In this document: piece by piece, positions 1 to 10,785 of the stretch | Position numbering within the stretch: the first letter of the stretch is position 1 | How the letters are laid out: the number at the start of each line of letters is the position of its first letter | Origin: Astrothelium macrocarpum | Taxonomy: Eukaryota > Ascomycota > Dothideomycetes > Trypetheliales > Trypetheliaceae | NCBI GenBank assembly: GCA_021030915.1 | Contig: JAGEMR010000252.1 | Location: 1-18,924 of the forward strand | Length of the DNA stretch: 18,924 bases | Reading direction: 5' to 3' | Position numbers and translations under genes: made by a program | The notes under the pieces: model-generated | Told to the model about the DNA's origin: nothing | Seen by the model: only the letters and a program-made list of their open reading frames with translations | Databases searched by the model: none

Positions 1-690
1 AAATAATATTTATTTTTTATAATGATATATAAAAATAATATCCAATTATTTATATAAATATTCTGAATTATTAAAATTCATTTTTAATTATCAGATTATT
101 TTATATAAAATCTTTTTTTATGATTTAAAATAATAATAATTTTTATATATAATAATATTTTTATTAAAAAATCAATTTTATTGAAATTATAAATATTAAT
201 ATTAATAATTCTATATTTATTAATTATATTATATATAAAATTAAATCAGTTTTATATAATTATAAAATTTTTAATTAATATTTTTTAATAATTAATTTTT
301 TATCGAAATTATATTTTAAATAATGATTATTATTATATAAAATTTATAATTTATCAAATTCTGATATATAATATATTTTAAATTTCGCATAAATAATTAA
401 TCATATTTTATATATTATTTTATTTAAATAAAAAATCATAATTGATTAAATTTATAATATGATTCAAAATCATTTTTTTTTTATTTTAATAAAATTTATT
501 AAATTAATTGAAATATTATATCATAATTATCAATTATCATATTAAATAATTAATATTATATAAAAAATTTTATAAATTTGAATAATTTTTTATATGTTAA
601 ATTTTTGATCTTTTTTTAAAATTTTGAAAATTATAATTATTCTATTTTTTTTAAAAAATGTTTTCATTTTTATATATAGAAAAAAGTCGC
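1..690. other. Extremely AT-rich block, no gene
   Basis: Hand counting of bases 1-660 gives about 23 C and 18 G, roughly 6% G+C. No open frame of note crosses it and no tandem period is obvious. Residual C is preceded by T in 21 of 23 cases and followed by A in 14; residual G sits mostly in TGA. ApC is absent and GpT occurs about three times. The block ends rather sharply near 685-690, where ordinary composition begins. It could be a decayed transposon, an AT isochore or centromere-like DNA; the sequence alone does not decide. Confidence 0.85.
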
Positions 691-1726
691 GTCAAAAAGA
701 AAAATTTGTATAAATGCGGAGCGGTGTTTCGCTCGTTATGTTGTTCCGCTCGCTATGCAGATACGTTAGTTCTTTATATAAAACACGTAATTCAGAATTT
801 CTAATTAATCTTATTTTCATTTTATTAATTATCAGTGTTATTGAGATATTCAAATTTAAACGCGTGGTAATGAGAATTAATTTGATGTGCACAAGATGGG
901 CCCGTGCACGAGGTGGTGAAATCTCCTAGTCCGTGCGTTGCTCAACATGGTGATTGATACGTTGCGAGAGCTCAAGCAACCCGAGCTAGTCAGATCTTAC
1001 GGAAATGATCAAAAGGCCATGCAAAGAGAGAGGGATCTGTCTTATATGAAGCACCAACCGTTCAACCTAATTTCCAAATTTTTTTGGCAAATCTTCCATT
1101 ATCTAAATCTATACCGCGAGCTCGACTCCATTGCCTTTGCTCGTAGGCCATGATTCTGATCATGTTTGCCCTCCTTGCCTGTTGGCAAAAAAAAAAGTAG
1201 ATGACAATTTTCATGAAGTCATGTGAGCCACATTATCGTCTCGATTCGTAGCGTATAACTTAAAATTGGATATTTCAACCTCATTTACTATACAAGAAGC
1301 CTTTAACCAACAAATTTTACTAACAGAATGGAAGTCCAGGTATTCAGAGTCTCCCCAGATGGTGCGAAGGCCAAATGCCTTGTAAAGAAATGAGTGAACA
1401 GCACGAAGATCAGCGAGTTTCTCGACCGACTCTCTATTTTAAATGAACAACTTGATTGCTCGACTGTTAGTCTAGGAAATGAACCAGAGAGAATGTTTTA
1501 ATACGACTTGTGTCCTTGTTTGAGATCAAAGATCTAAAAGGCCCAACGGTCGTGGACAATGGAGTCGCATTAGTTATGATAGTTGTAACAAGTGTGTAGA
1601 ATGTTGGGAAATTTTTCGTCAAAACTATCGTCTGCCTCTGGAGCTGATCGAGAAGGGTTGTTCGGTTAGGAAAGTCTACCTCGGATTAACATACCTAATA
1701 AGTCTAACGTTTAACAATTCACTAGT
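691..1726. other. Transition and intergenic stretch, no supported gene
   Basis: Composition rises to normal here. An imperfect hairpin is formed by gcggagcgg (716-724) and ccgctcgc (746-753). Short open frames exist, the best being 71 codons at 938-1153 without a recognisable domain, and a brief ATG frame at about 1328 that stops after 21 codons. I could not assign any of these to a family. They may be gene or repeat remnants. Confidence 0.5.
884..918 (+). repeat. Dispersed repeat, copy 1 (35 bp)
   Basis: The segment has gatgtgca, 11 variable bases, then cgtgcacgaggtggtg. The same two blocks with the same 11-base spacing recur at 18095-18129, giving 28 identical positions of 35. Both copies lie next to AT-rich sequence near the ends of the window. 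Probably a fragment of a dispersed, otherwise eroded repeat family. Confidence 0.6.
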
Positions 1727-1954
1727 ATAATATCTGTCAAGCTCATAGTAATGCTTAGCGAATCGGCACTATAATATTGAAAAAGTAAATGATATGATAT
1801 TGAGCAAGTAAGTGATATAATATTGAGCAAGCAAATGATATAATATTGAGCAAGCAAATGATATTGCACTGAGCAAGTCAATGATATAATATTGAACAAA
1901 TATATAATATAATATCGAATGAGCGAGTATTGTAATATGAAACAGATGAATGAT
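1727..1954. repeat. 23-bp minisatellite, about 10 units
   Basis: The units have a 23-bp period and contain the core ataatattgagcaagcaaat. Boundaries by eye are 1727-1749, a 21-bp unit 1750-1770, then 1771, 1794, 1817, 1840, 1863, 1886, 1909 and 1932-1954. The units at 1817 and 1840 are identical, and divergence grows towards both edges. Because 23 is not a multiple of three, the array reads open as a 23-residue pseudo-repeat on the minus strand; this is not a protein. Confidence 0.9.
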
Positions 1955-4900
1955 ATAGTATCTGACGTGTCAAGAAGAATGTTGTTATCGCTGTCCACTC
2001 AGCTCAATGCGAATCTGCCCGTGGCCTACCCAGCTGGCAACTGCATAGCTACCAACCCTGTATTGTCCTTTCTTCATGACCTGATCTTCCGATGCTTTTC
2101 CTAGAACAAGTTAAGCCCAGCAGGTGTCTTCTTTCTTTGCTTTTCATTTTCCTTTTTTTTCCCCCCAAAGGTAATCTTACGACAGTCCTTTTTCCAGCGA
2201 AAGATCGTAGGATGATAGTCCCCACAACAAGCTACAACACAACCTTTTCCAGAATCACTAAGCCGATTCCGCCCACTTTGATGGAGTTGGTCTCTCGATA
2301 CGGCTTCTCACGGAGGCAAGTTCTTTGACGACTGATTCTGTGATTACTAAGCCTACAATGACCCTTTTCACAACAGTCCCTCCGGCACTATCAACTCGAT
2401 GCATGCTCTTTTTCATCTCACTGAACGAGGATCCATATCAGACAGTCAACAACTTAAACTCCATTTGCAATTCATCAGCGCTATCATAGGTGAATGAACC
2501 TTCTGCTCCTAACGTGTCTCAAAATTGCTTATACGCGGTAATACCGTCGAACACAGCTAATCCAATTACACTTTTACAGCTTCATGACCTGATACTCAAG
2601 ATAGTAACTCTCCGTCGCCCTGACACTTTTAAAAAGCTGGCATCTTCGGAAAGTCGTGCTTTCCGAGCGCGAACAATCCTTGCTGATCATCAGTGTCTGG
2701 CAGATCATCCTTTTGACTGAAAAGATGCTTCTCTGCTTCATCCAATTTTTCTCATATTCTCCAGTTGACCAAGACTCACGAGATCGGGAGAGGCCGTTGC
2801 AAGCAATCTAATTCCGCCAAGCACACTTCATTGCACTCACTACCTCATTACAATGACATGTTCAATGATTTCCTCGAGATATCGTATTGCGACGAGCTTG
2901 CAACCATCTGGGCATCAGCGATGACGCGCCTTTGATCAACGCTCAAGCGAGTCTAGTAGGCACTAGCAGCTTCGAATCTCACAAAAGCTTCCCCTGTGTC
3001 TCTCCTTGTTACTACGCAGAATGTTAATCTTGAAGCACCTCTTGCTTCTTGCCCCTACACTTATATCAGATAACAGCCACATTGAGCAACATCTTGGTGG
3101 TATGGTCAACCATGCTGGTAGGAAAGAAAGCTGTGGACCTGCTTCTCTACGCATTTCGACGTGGACAGTTCCCCAGATTGGCGTAAACTATTCATGGACA
3201 TAAGCTACTCTACAGCGAGTGCTCACGATCTCTGAGGTTTCTTCCAGGTTTTTCCACGTCATGATGAATTATACCACGCTGGTGAGTCCAAAGTAAAGCG
3301 AAAATTACGCAACAGCGGTGATGACACAGAGAACGCGTATTGACGACTTTGACTGCCGCGCATTGCAACCTTAAGGCAGGAAGACCGTTACTTTAGGCCC
3401 TATCTCGGGCTGGCTGAGGGAAGGTAGCTGAGGCAACCTGAGTGGTTCAATCTTATCAGAAACGGAGGCTCGCTGGACACTAACGAGCCTAGCATACTTA
3501 TTCGCGGTGCTTAAGATACTATGCGCAAACGCAAACTAATTGCAAGCCGGCTTTCATCAACAAATCTCATCTTGAAACCCTGAAGACGACGATTGGCTTT
3601 CCAATATTCTTTTGGTGCTTTACTTGTGAGTGGTTAAGCGTGCTCTTCTCTGAACTCTAAATCCTTGAATATTCTTCATTTCTCATTCTAGGACTTGAGA
3701 TTGTCTCAGACACTGTACGTGTGTCCTTGCCTATTTTTAGCCGGCTGGAAGCGACCTCAGAACTATGGCTTCTCTAAAGCACGTGCTCTGAACCACCAAC
3801 CTTTCTAGGATTACATCAACGTAAGCACAGAGCTATTTTTCTTTTTTCAGAACATGGTCACGAGTCCTCCACATCAAAATCATACTCAAGAGCCTTGAAA
3901 ACAATATTAGGAGAGATTGATCAAGTGTTAGTTCGGACGGTTCCCAGAAAGTCCAGGAAGCTAATTTGAGAGTACGATGATTGGGCCAGATATGCGTGAT
4001 ATCGACGCCAAAGTCGAATTGTTGGTTTCTTTCCTTCATTCAATCTAGTCGTGCTATACCAAGCCATTCTTTTAGCATGAATTGCTATCGGATGGGACTA
4101 CAGTGTGGTTAGTTTCGACCGTTATCAAGCCGTCAGTCTTGCGTCGACCCATTTCCACGGCCTCGGGTTCGGCGCTACAAAGGTTCCACAGTTCCAAGAC
4201 AGAACTAATGCTTGGGATCGATGTGGTTCGGAATCCGGGTTAGAAATTGTAGAAGACTGCTGAAAACTTGGTCCCTTCCACGTGGAAAGATGCTTCTTCC
4301 ATGATCAAATTCGGAGTAAGCTGCTGCCTTACGCAGAACCCTTTTTTTCGACGTGGTAGGATTGTTGACGTGAGATACAATCTACGATCCATTGTGCTTT
4401 TCCAACATCATAATAGGAATAACACGAGGAGCCAGTCAAGTATGCGGTCATCATGGTCTTCATTTCAAAGTCTTCCATCAGTCGGGCTATGTCAATTATT
4501 TTCATGTAGTAAGATTGAAGCCGGGAATAAAGCTGCACGTCACCGTCTCATATCGGCCGAAGTTACGTAAGGATGAGGCCTTGAATCGGTTTACTAAGCC
4601 TCGATAGGCAAATGGCGCGACGCACGATAGCAAGTCCAGGTGTGTCAGAACCATAGAATCGGCTTTCAAGAGTTCCCGATACTCTGGGTCGAATCTGAGC
4701 GTGGGTGAGTTATGTGGAATCTAAGCTGGTTGGCCCCTGTCAGCGAGTCGATCCGTATCATATGCAACACGATAATCAACATATCAGATTACAAATGCGA
4801 TCGGATCTCCGATGTCAGCGAATGCCCAAGCATGCCTTCGTGCCAACTCTGCGATTTGCCATCGTATTTGAATGGATGCTAGGCATTGCGGTCTCGACGT

Positions 4901-6061
4901 GAAAAAATTGGGAGTGGATTCACAGTGGGAAGAAGTAATCTGGCCAGGCCTTTCTCATGGCTAGACGCGAGCGCGTAGTTACATAGTCTTGCATGTCCCA
5001 ATTAGTCTCTTTAGTCCGCAGCGATCTTGCAATAGTCCACCTTTTATGCAAGACCCTCCCCAGCAGTATATTAACCGACGCCTTTGGCTTCGTGGCTAGA
5101 TTAGTTGCTTTTTTTCTTCATGCAGCTCGCCGGAAGGAGAAGATACTTGGTTGAACTATGTCAATCACGGTTTAACATATCAAGACGATCACGATCTCAC
5201 CGGTTTCACGTGGAATGCGATCGTAGAATTTCCGTCGCAAGTTGACCGTTAATTTCAGCGACGTCATTCGCACTCTTCAGCATAAATGGAGAGCTTTTGT
5301 GAATGCTTTGTGGCTGTTTCGACTTAATTAAAAGATTGCCAATCGGAACGTGCCGACGGAGGGGTTTCAGCTGGTTAGTCATGTCAGAAGTAGCGCCAAA
5401 CACAAAAATGGAGCCGTTATAAGCGAAAGGCAGAGCCAAAGCGCTGGGGCCAGAAGTTAAAAAAAAAAAAAAAGGATGAACACATGATCATCAGCATCAT
5501 GTCGCTCGTGCATATGCTAATTCCCGGTGATACATGTGGGGTGATTTTGCAGCCGACAGAACAACGGTTCGTGGTACATCAAAGAGCCTCAAGCAATGTA
5601 GTTACACCATCATAGCGTGGCCGATGGTTACGGCATCCACGGTGCCGCCAACCGCATCGTTCGAGTTATCATTGGACAATGACCTGTAACGAGCTTCAGG
5701 AAACAAGATTTCTGATCAGCCCACGTCAATTTTCGCCGTCCTCATTTGTATATTACCCCTGAGACGATCTTCGACTTCGACTCATGATCCTTGGGAATAC
5801 GCGGCGTAGCCGTCTGACGCAGTAGGGTGTACACAACGGAGACACGAGAGAAACGCGTGGCATGGCTGAAAAGCAAGCACGTTGAGCTGTGCCGGCCCAC
5901 ATTGCTTTTTCCAATGCAGGGTCTGCAGAAGACTCTGCAGATCTTCCTGCTTAGTTTGCAGCTTAGTCATGAACATGGTGAGGCAAGAGACTCCGCTTGG
6001 ATGCCTGAGTCTGTCGTGACATCGAGCAAATCATGCTGCATCATAGGAGTATAGCCCTAAA
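1955..6061. other. Gene-poor region, no gene recognised
   Basis: No open frame reaches much over 100 codons on either strand, and none of the translations shows a domain I recognise. Small frames occur at 2490-2720, 3006-3203, 3833-4039 (minus), 4268-4570 and 5206-5439 (minus). Splice-like GT and AG sites are scattered but do not link these into a credible protein. An A16 run lies at 5459-5474. The stretch may hold decayed genes or plain intergenic DNA. No tRNA-like A/B boxes were found. Confidence 0.55.
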
Positions 6062-6545
6062 CTAATTCCCAGGAGTTTGGTTTGGCGTTTGGCACTTAGA
6101 CACTGACACCAATAAAGTCCAAAGATAAGTGCCGGACTGCCACACTGCCACCTTTATTACCAATGTTCGGGAACAAGTCAGTTTGAGACGGAATTTTCGC
6201 CTTCTTGGCATAGCGAGACGAATCTCCTGCAGTGATTTCTGTACACGTTATAGTCTCTACGCTGTGGCTTACCTCTGTCAATTGGCGGTGTGCCAACTCG
6301 CTCTGCTTCTTTCCTCTTTGGTTTCTTTGAGCACGTCTTGGCGAAGATCGAGTCGCGCAAGCATTTCGATTTGCATTGGTATTCTGCTTCGACACAACGT
6401 GATCTTGAATGATCGAGAGAAAGGCGTGGATGTTAAGGCTCACAGACAGCTCGCTAGCGAGCGAAGCCATGAGGTCGCAGGAGTGTTGGACAATGTCGGT
6501 GTGCACCTTCATCCCTAGCACATGAGTCAGCGATACGACGAACAT
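6062..6545 (-). CDS. Weak hypothetical gene, minus strand
   Basis: An ATG at 6545 opens a 149-codon frame. A GTAAGC donor and a CTGCAG acceptor (intron 6272 down to 6227, 46 nt) would join 91 codons to 54 more and end at 6062, giving about 145 aa. The middle is rich in Arg, Lys, Ser and Gln (for example RSSPRRAQRNQRGKK); no domain, signal peptide or membrane segment is evident. The opposite strand is also open over 6129-6518, so chance is a fair explanation. Within the frame, 6449-6462 is a perfect palindrome (gctcgctagcgagc). Function unknown; the call rests only on open frame and splice signals. Confidence 0.2.
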
Positions 6546-7372
6546 CCCCCTACATGAGTCGGTGTCGGTGGCTGTTCCGAGGCGAAGGATCGTACATACT
6601 TTAAAGCCAATGGCGAACTCTCATCCTGGATGTTTGGGCTGGCAGGCGTGCAAGAAATGCGGGACGGGACGAGACCAATCCGTGCGAGTGCATTTCCCCC
6701 AATTTACTGGATTGATCCAACCGATTCTATGTAACTTACCCGACGGACTGGATCACGTCTTCCTGGGAGAAGCGCGAGGTCTAGAACCGCACTCACGTCC
6801 AGCAACCAAAGAGTCACAGAGAACAGACAGCGACGCCACAGCTTCGACACAGGCCAGAAGGCCAGAAGGCCCACAACTGTTTGGAAATGATTAAGCAGCT
6901 ATTCTTGGGCAATCATATCGGAGTGCTTAACTGCCTTGGGTATCGAGGCCCGGCGTGCCTTGCCGAGCCCGTCTTTGCCGTCCGCTTCGAATCGTACCCA
7001 AGCGCCGCATCTCGGCACATTAGGTGCTCAAAGACCGCCAATGCCCCACCTTCATCCTCCGCGCTACATCAATGAATCTACTATACCCGAGCATGCGCAA
7101 CTGCTTACATGCAATTCCTTCCTTATGCAGCACCTTGACGAGCCTCGCACGCCACTGCCTTCTACTTCCCGTCCAATGCTCCATGCTCTGCTCTCTCAGG
7201 CGCACCTGCCTGACTCGGTATGCTGGATCTACCCCCATCCAGCCTTGGTCGCAGAGCTTGACCACACTTTGGGGTCAGCCCTCTAACTTGCTTTTGGCTA
7301 GCTCTCGGCCAGATAATCGTGGAGAGCAAGGCTGGACTCGGCCCTAGATCTGATAAGAGACATGTCCTGGAG
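6546..7372. other. Intergenic stretch upstream of the regulator gene
   Basis: Short overlapping frames (for example 6562-6894, 6936-7286 and 7024-7347) run in different phases and show only proline- and serine-rich low-information translations. I see no recognisable gene. It probably contains upstream control sequence for the gene starting near 7620. Confidence 0.5.
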
Positions 7373-7407
7373 CCCATCCCAATGGCGCCCATCCCAATGG
7401 CGCCCAT
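7373..7407 (+). promoter_or_regulatory. 15-bp tandem repeat carrying two CCAAT boxes
   Basis: The unit cccatcccaatggcg occurs at 7373-7387 and 7388-7402, followed by a partial third copy (cccat). Each unit holds CCAAT (7379-7383 and 7394-7398), the site of the fungal CCAAT-binding complex (Hap/CBC). The pair lies about 80-95 bp before the ATG at 7476 and about 220-240 bp before the ATG at 7620. Function in regulating the transcription factor gene is inferred. Confidence 0.45.
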
Positions 7408-7619
7408 TCTACCTTTGCGGGTATAGGATAATATCATCAGAATGATCGCGCAATAGACAGCGCTTGGCAACGGCCATGACTTCTAGTCTCAACTGGCGTC
7501 ACAGCACCCATGAAGTCGATAAAGGGGTGAGTTTCATCAATCAACTTCCCCAACACTCCAGTCGGGATGCTGCCTGCCTTGATCTCGAACTCACCACCCT
7601 CTCTCTTATAAGCAATCCA

Positions 7620-9321
7620 ATGTCTCCCGCCAAAGTCCTTGCACCTGTGTCTTACCTACGAGACAGAATGCCTGCATCGCGGGAACAGACGTCTGATGTT
7701 CGACAGGCCCCCAAGAAGCTTCGGGCTGCGTGCGACAACTGCCACCAGGGAAAGGTCAAATGCTCTGGAGGACAGCCATGCGAGAAGTGCGAGAAGGGCG
7801 GCTTGAGCTGTGTTTATAGCGTGTCCAATCGTATTGGACGGCCTCGAAACTCAAGAAATGATAAGACCTTGGAGCGTATCCGAAGGTCCCAGCAAGATCA
7901 AGAGTCACCTCGGAGTACTGCATCTGAAGAAGCGGAGCGGTTAGAACACCGGACAAGTAGCAGTGTGACGCCAATCAGTGAAAACATTGAGGACCCGCTG
8001 CTAACTCACAATCTGGATCCTGCGGGAGTTCGTTTGCCGTCCACCACACGAGATGAAGCATTGTTGAGTCAGAGCAGTGCCTCGTTGTATCAGACGGCAA
8101 GTCATGAACACTTTGGTTCTTTCAGCCCCTTTTCCAGCTATGGTACACCTTTGCCATTCTTGGGTCTCGAAGGTTCAGAGGGATCGGAATACATGGAAGA
8201 TGTGTTTAATGTGGAGGTAAGTTGTTCCCGGTTATCAGATGGTCACAAATTTGGCCTCGGGGCTTACCGCATTGTCCGAGTAGAACGATGCATCTCAATC
8301 ACCCATTGTAGATCCGTGCTGGATGTCTGGCACGAAAGCAATACCAACACCGCAAATGCCACCAAACGCTTTTTCACGGATGCAAGATTCTACCCCTATG
8401 GACGACATTGTGAGAACGTATTCGAACCCGGAAACTACTTCAGCAGCTTTGAATTCATTTCCCAAATATCCCGCCACTCCTACCTTTTCTTCTCCTTCGA
8501 CTTCGCATCGCTCAATGTCAAGCTCGGACTATATGCGGCCGTCAACATCACAATCTTCCATCTTTGGCTCGAATCTCGCACACTATACCGGGTCGTCTGA
8601 CCCTCAAAATTACGGAACAGGATCCCGTTGCAATTGTTCAAAGAATCAAGCTTGGTTACTCATCCAGATGAAGAATCTTGATAAGCTTCGTAACACATTA
8701 AAATTCGACGTCACGTTGGTCAGCATATCCGATGCCATTCGCAAGTGGCAGACTCTATCACGATGCCATATATGCCGAGGCGGACGTGATCGGCTTGAAA
8801 CGCTCTCCATTGCAGCAATGAACATGAGTCTGGCCACGCGAGTCTTACAGAGTCAAGTCTTTGCCCTACACAATTACTCCAAGCATCCGACTTCAGAGGA
8901 ACAAGAGCTCGCGCAGGCAGCAAGTAACACAGGTCTGGACCACGATTCAGTTGCAGCTTCGTTTGGAGCATATACCGCCGTTCCTGCGGAATCTCGCATG
9001 TTATCTGCGACAATGCTATATCGTGCCATCAACAAGATCATCAACGTCCTACGTGAATGCCAAAGAGAAGCCGAACAACTAGAACAACGACTGGGCTACT
9101 CTCATAAAGCCCAACCCTCTTTCCAAATGGCGCCTCCCCTCAGTCATGCTGGCAGTATTGACGGATCGATGGGCGCCAAGTCGATGGAGCTTGATGAAGC
9201 TAATTTCGACCACTTGCTGCAGACAAGACAACTACAAACAACCATGAGCAGATTGGAACAAGACTTGCGTGATCTGCAGACAACCACTGGACAATGCATA
9301 TCCAATTTCATGAGAGGATGA
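7620..9321 (+). CDS. AflR-type Zn2Cys6 transcription factor
   Basis: This is a nuclear DNA-binding regulator. Exons are 7620-8216 and 8284-9321; the phase-0 intron (8217-8283, GTAAGT...TAG) gives 544 aa. The binuclear zinc cluster fits CX2CX6CX5CX2CX6C (Cys38, 41, 48, 54, 57, 64 with the 7620 start), preceded by basic APKKLR and followed by SNRIGRPR, as in AflR-like proteins. A long Ser/Thr/Pro-rich linker follows. The C-terminal part (about 310-545) has a CxC (315, 317), WLLIQMKNLDKLRNTL, and a CxxC (360, 363), then helical sequence, matching the AflR regulatory domain family as I know it. Such proteins usually control secondary-metabolite clusters. The start is uncertain: in-frame ATGs lie at 7476, 7620 and 7668. 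A CT-rich TATAA stretch just before 7620 favours the inner ones, and 7668 has A at -3. No lesions are seen, so the gene appears intact. Target genes cannot be read from the window; the nearest enzyme-like sequence is the monooxygenase pseudogene 3 kb downstream. Confidence 0.9.
8217..8283 (+). other. Intron of the Zn2Cys6 gene (67 nt)
   Basis: GTAAGT donor at 8217 and a TAG acceptor ending at 8283 join two long frames in phase 0 (…VFNVE then NDASQSP…). The more obvious acceptor ending at 8311 would shift the frame and stop soon after, so it is rejected. Confidence 0.85.
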
Positions 9322-9452
9322 GATACCCCGGGAAACATGTATGTGCATGGTTGGCGTCTGCGAGTTGTTGCTCACGTGGTAAATCTTCAACAGGTTTGTC
9401 AAGGGACGAAGGATCCTGGATAGCAATCCAAACGGTATGCTTGTGATCCTTC

Positions 9453-9458
9453 AATAAA
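9453..9458 (+). terminator. Polyadenylation signal AATAAA
   Basis: AATAAA lies 132 bases after the stop codon of the Zn2Cys6 gene in AT-rich context. It is a plausible 3'-end processing signal for that transcript. Confidence 0.5.
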
Positions 9459-9474
9459 ATTCGACCCAATCGTT

Positions 9475-10003
9475 ATGCGCATTGCCGATTATAAGACTGT
9501 ACCCCATTTCAATTTGACGTTGTCCTATCTATTCTGTACACTGCATTGTTTTCCATTTCTACACCAAAGAATGTATTGTGGGAATCTGGGCTCCTCTATC
9601 AAGTCACTATCGCTTTTCGAGGCCTATCAAACCCGATGCAAAAACGGTGTCTATTCATGTATATTACGAGATTGGAATGACGCTGATACGGGTTTTCTTT
9701 GTCTTAGATACTCGGTGTCCTACCGTAGATCGGATCTCATCCAAGATCTGAATCGCGACCAGTCCGTTATCAAAATCACATTGCCTCCACTAAGCAACTC
9801 AACCAACAAGGAAATCGCCCATACATCATCGGTAAGTTTCGTTTGCTTTCTCACCGCTTCTATGATATCTGTTCTGTAATCCCCCTCGTGTCAGGCATGC
9901 CTCACGTACATTTCAAGATCGTCACTGACCCTAATCCTATTAGCAAACTGGACTTTTGCCAACAAGTCACAAAATCTTTCTACCTTGCCGCACAAAAACT
10001 TGA
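9475..10003 (+). CDS. Weak hypothetical spliced ORF
   Basis: An ATG at 9475 opens 119 codons up to a GTAAGT donor at 9832. A CTAAT branch-like site (9931) and TAG acceptor ending at 9943 would add 19 codons, stopping at 10003, for 138 aa. The N-terminus is hydrophobic and Cys-rich (LSYLFCTLHCFPFLHQ); no domain is recognised. An alternative acceptor ends at 9895. The splice signals look more convincing than the protein, so this may instead be a non-coding or untranslated exon pair. No neighbour suggests a function. Confidence 0.2.
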
Positions 10004-10228
10004 GAATGTCCATGCAGACACAATTGCAAGGCTAATATGCCGTTTAAATGAATACGTCTTCGTGTTAACATTGCTGCTCGCTGCTTTTGAGAGCATTTAA
10101 TATTACTCAACACCGTACACCTACGCGAAAGCGAGACTGGTCTGAAGTGATTGTCGAGCTTGGCACACTGCACGTCATCTTTGTGATTTTCCGGCATTTT
10201 AGATTAATTATTACTTGTTTTGGAAGAG

Positions 10229-10785
10229 ATGTCTGCTCATCTCACTTGCTCATGTTTGGCTCTTGCAGTCTCACTCGCTGTTGACCAGCATCATGGCCCT
10301 AGAGAACAACATGTTTATGCACACCATTCTTAGCTGCAGGAACTATAGGCCAGAGCTATCTTGATGCAGCTTTTGCCGACCCAATCGTAGAGAAGACTGA
10401 GATTGCACGCTGCTTCGAGCTAGGGTCTCACTCGATCGTACACCTGTCCATATCTAGCCAGGCTGGATATGGATCTTCTCGCACATGGTCGGACAATCAG
10501 AATGCGCAATTCGATGCAGCGCTTGTGTACTCTGATACACCGCCAACATCTGCGATCGTCCCGGAGCAGACCGAAACCCTGTCACTCTCGTTGATGACAT
10601 GGGATGCAATGCATCGAGGAAGCAATAACACTTCGTCGCTAAGGCAAGTTTCGCTGGCGTCCCAGAGTTTGTTTACGTATTCGCAAATGCATACAAATCC
10701 CGAGATGGAAATAAATGAACGCCGCTTCTGGTGGCATCAAACCGATCTTCGTATTATACTGCCAGTGCTTCTACAAAGTCTGTAA
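10229..10785 (+). pseudogene. Possible frameshifted secreted-protein remnant
   Basis: An ATG at 10229 starts a short frame with a signal-peptide-like core (LTCSCLALAVSLAV), ending at a stop after 34 codons. An overlapping frame in another phase is open from 10303 to 10785 (160 codons, no usable ATG at its head). It has a regular, protein-like composition (for example TPPTSAIVPEQTETLSLSL and FWWHQTDLRIILPVLLQSL). A single shift within 10303-10330 would join them into one secreted protein of roughly 185 aa. I do not recognise the family. Chance open frames remain possible, and an intron of acceptable size is not apparent. Confidence 0.25.

Noticed and set aside
1..690. Classical RIP as the cause of the AT-rich block
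   Set aside because: CpA and TpG are the surviving dinucleotides and ApC is absent, the reverse of the RIP pattern.
1711..1998. 95-codon minus-strand frame with a repeated 23-residue pattern
   Set aside because: It is simply the 23-bp minisatellite read through in successive phases.
2072..2593. 14-bp direct repeat cttcatgacctgat at 2072 and 2580
   Set aside because: In a 19-kb window one exact 14-mer repeat is expected about by chance, and similarity does not extend.
4200..4260. tRNA B-box-like sequence near ggttcggaatcc
   Set aside because: There is no matching acceptor stem, A box or anticodon arm around it.
5459..5474. A16 homopolymer as evidence of a retroposed gene
   Set aside because: No coding sequence precedes it on the plus strand and no target-site duplication is visible.
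6129..7347. Plus-strand frames at 6129-6518, 6562-6894, 6936-7286 and 7024-7347
   Set aside because: They overlap one another in different phases, have proline/serine-rich low-information translations and no family resemblance.
8217..8311. Alternative intron of 95 nt in the Zn2Cys6 gene with a CATTGTAG acceptor
   Set aside because: It would put the second exon out of frame and stop after about 33 codons; the acceptor ending at 8283 keeps the long frame.
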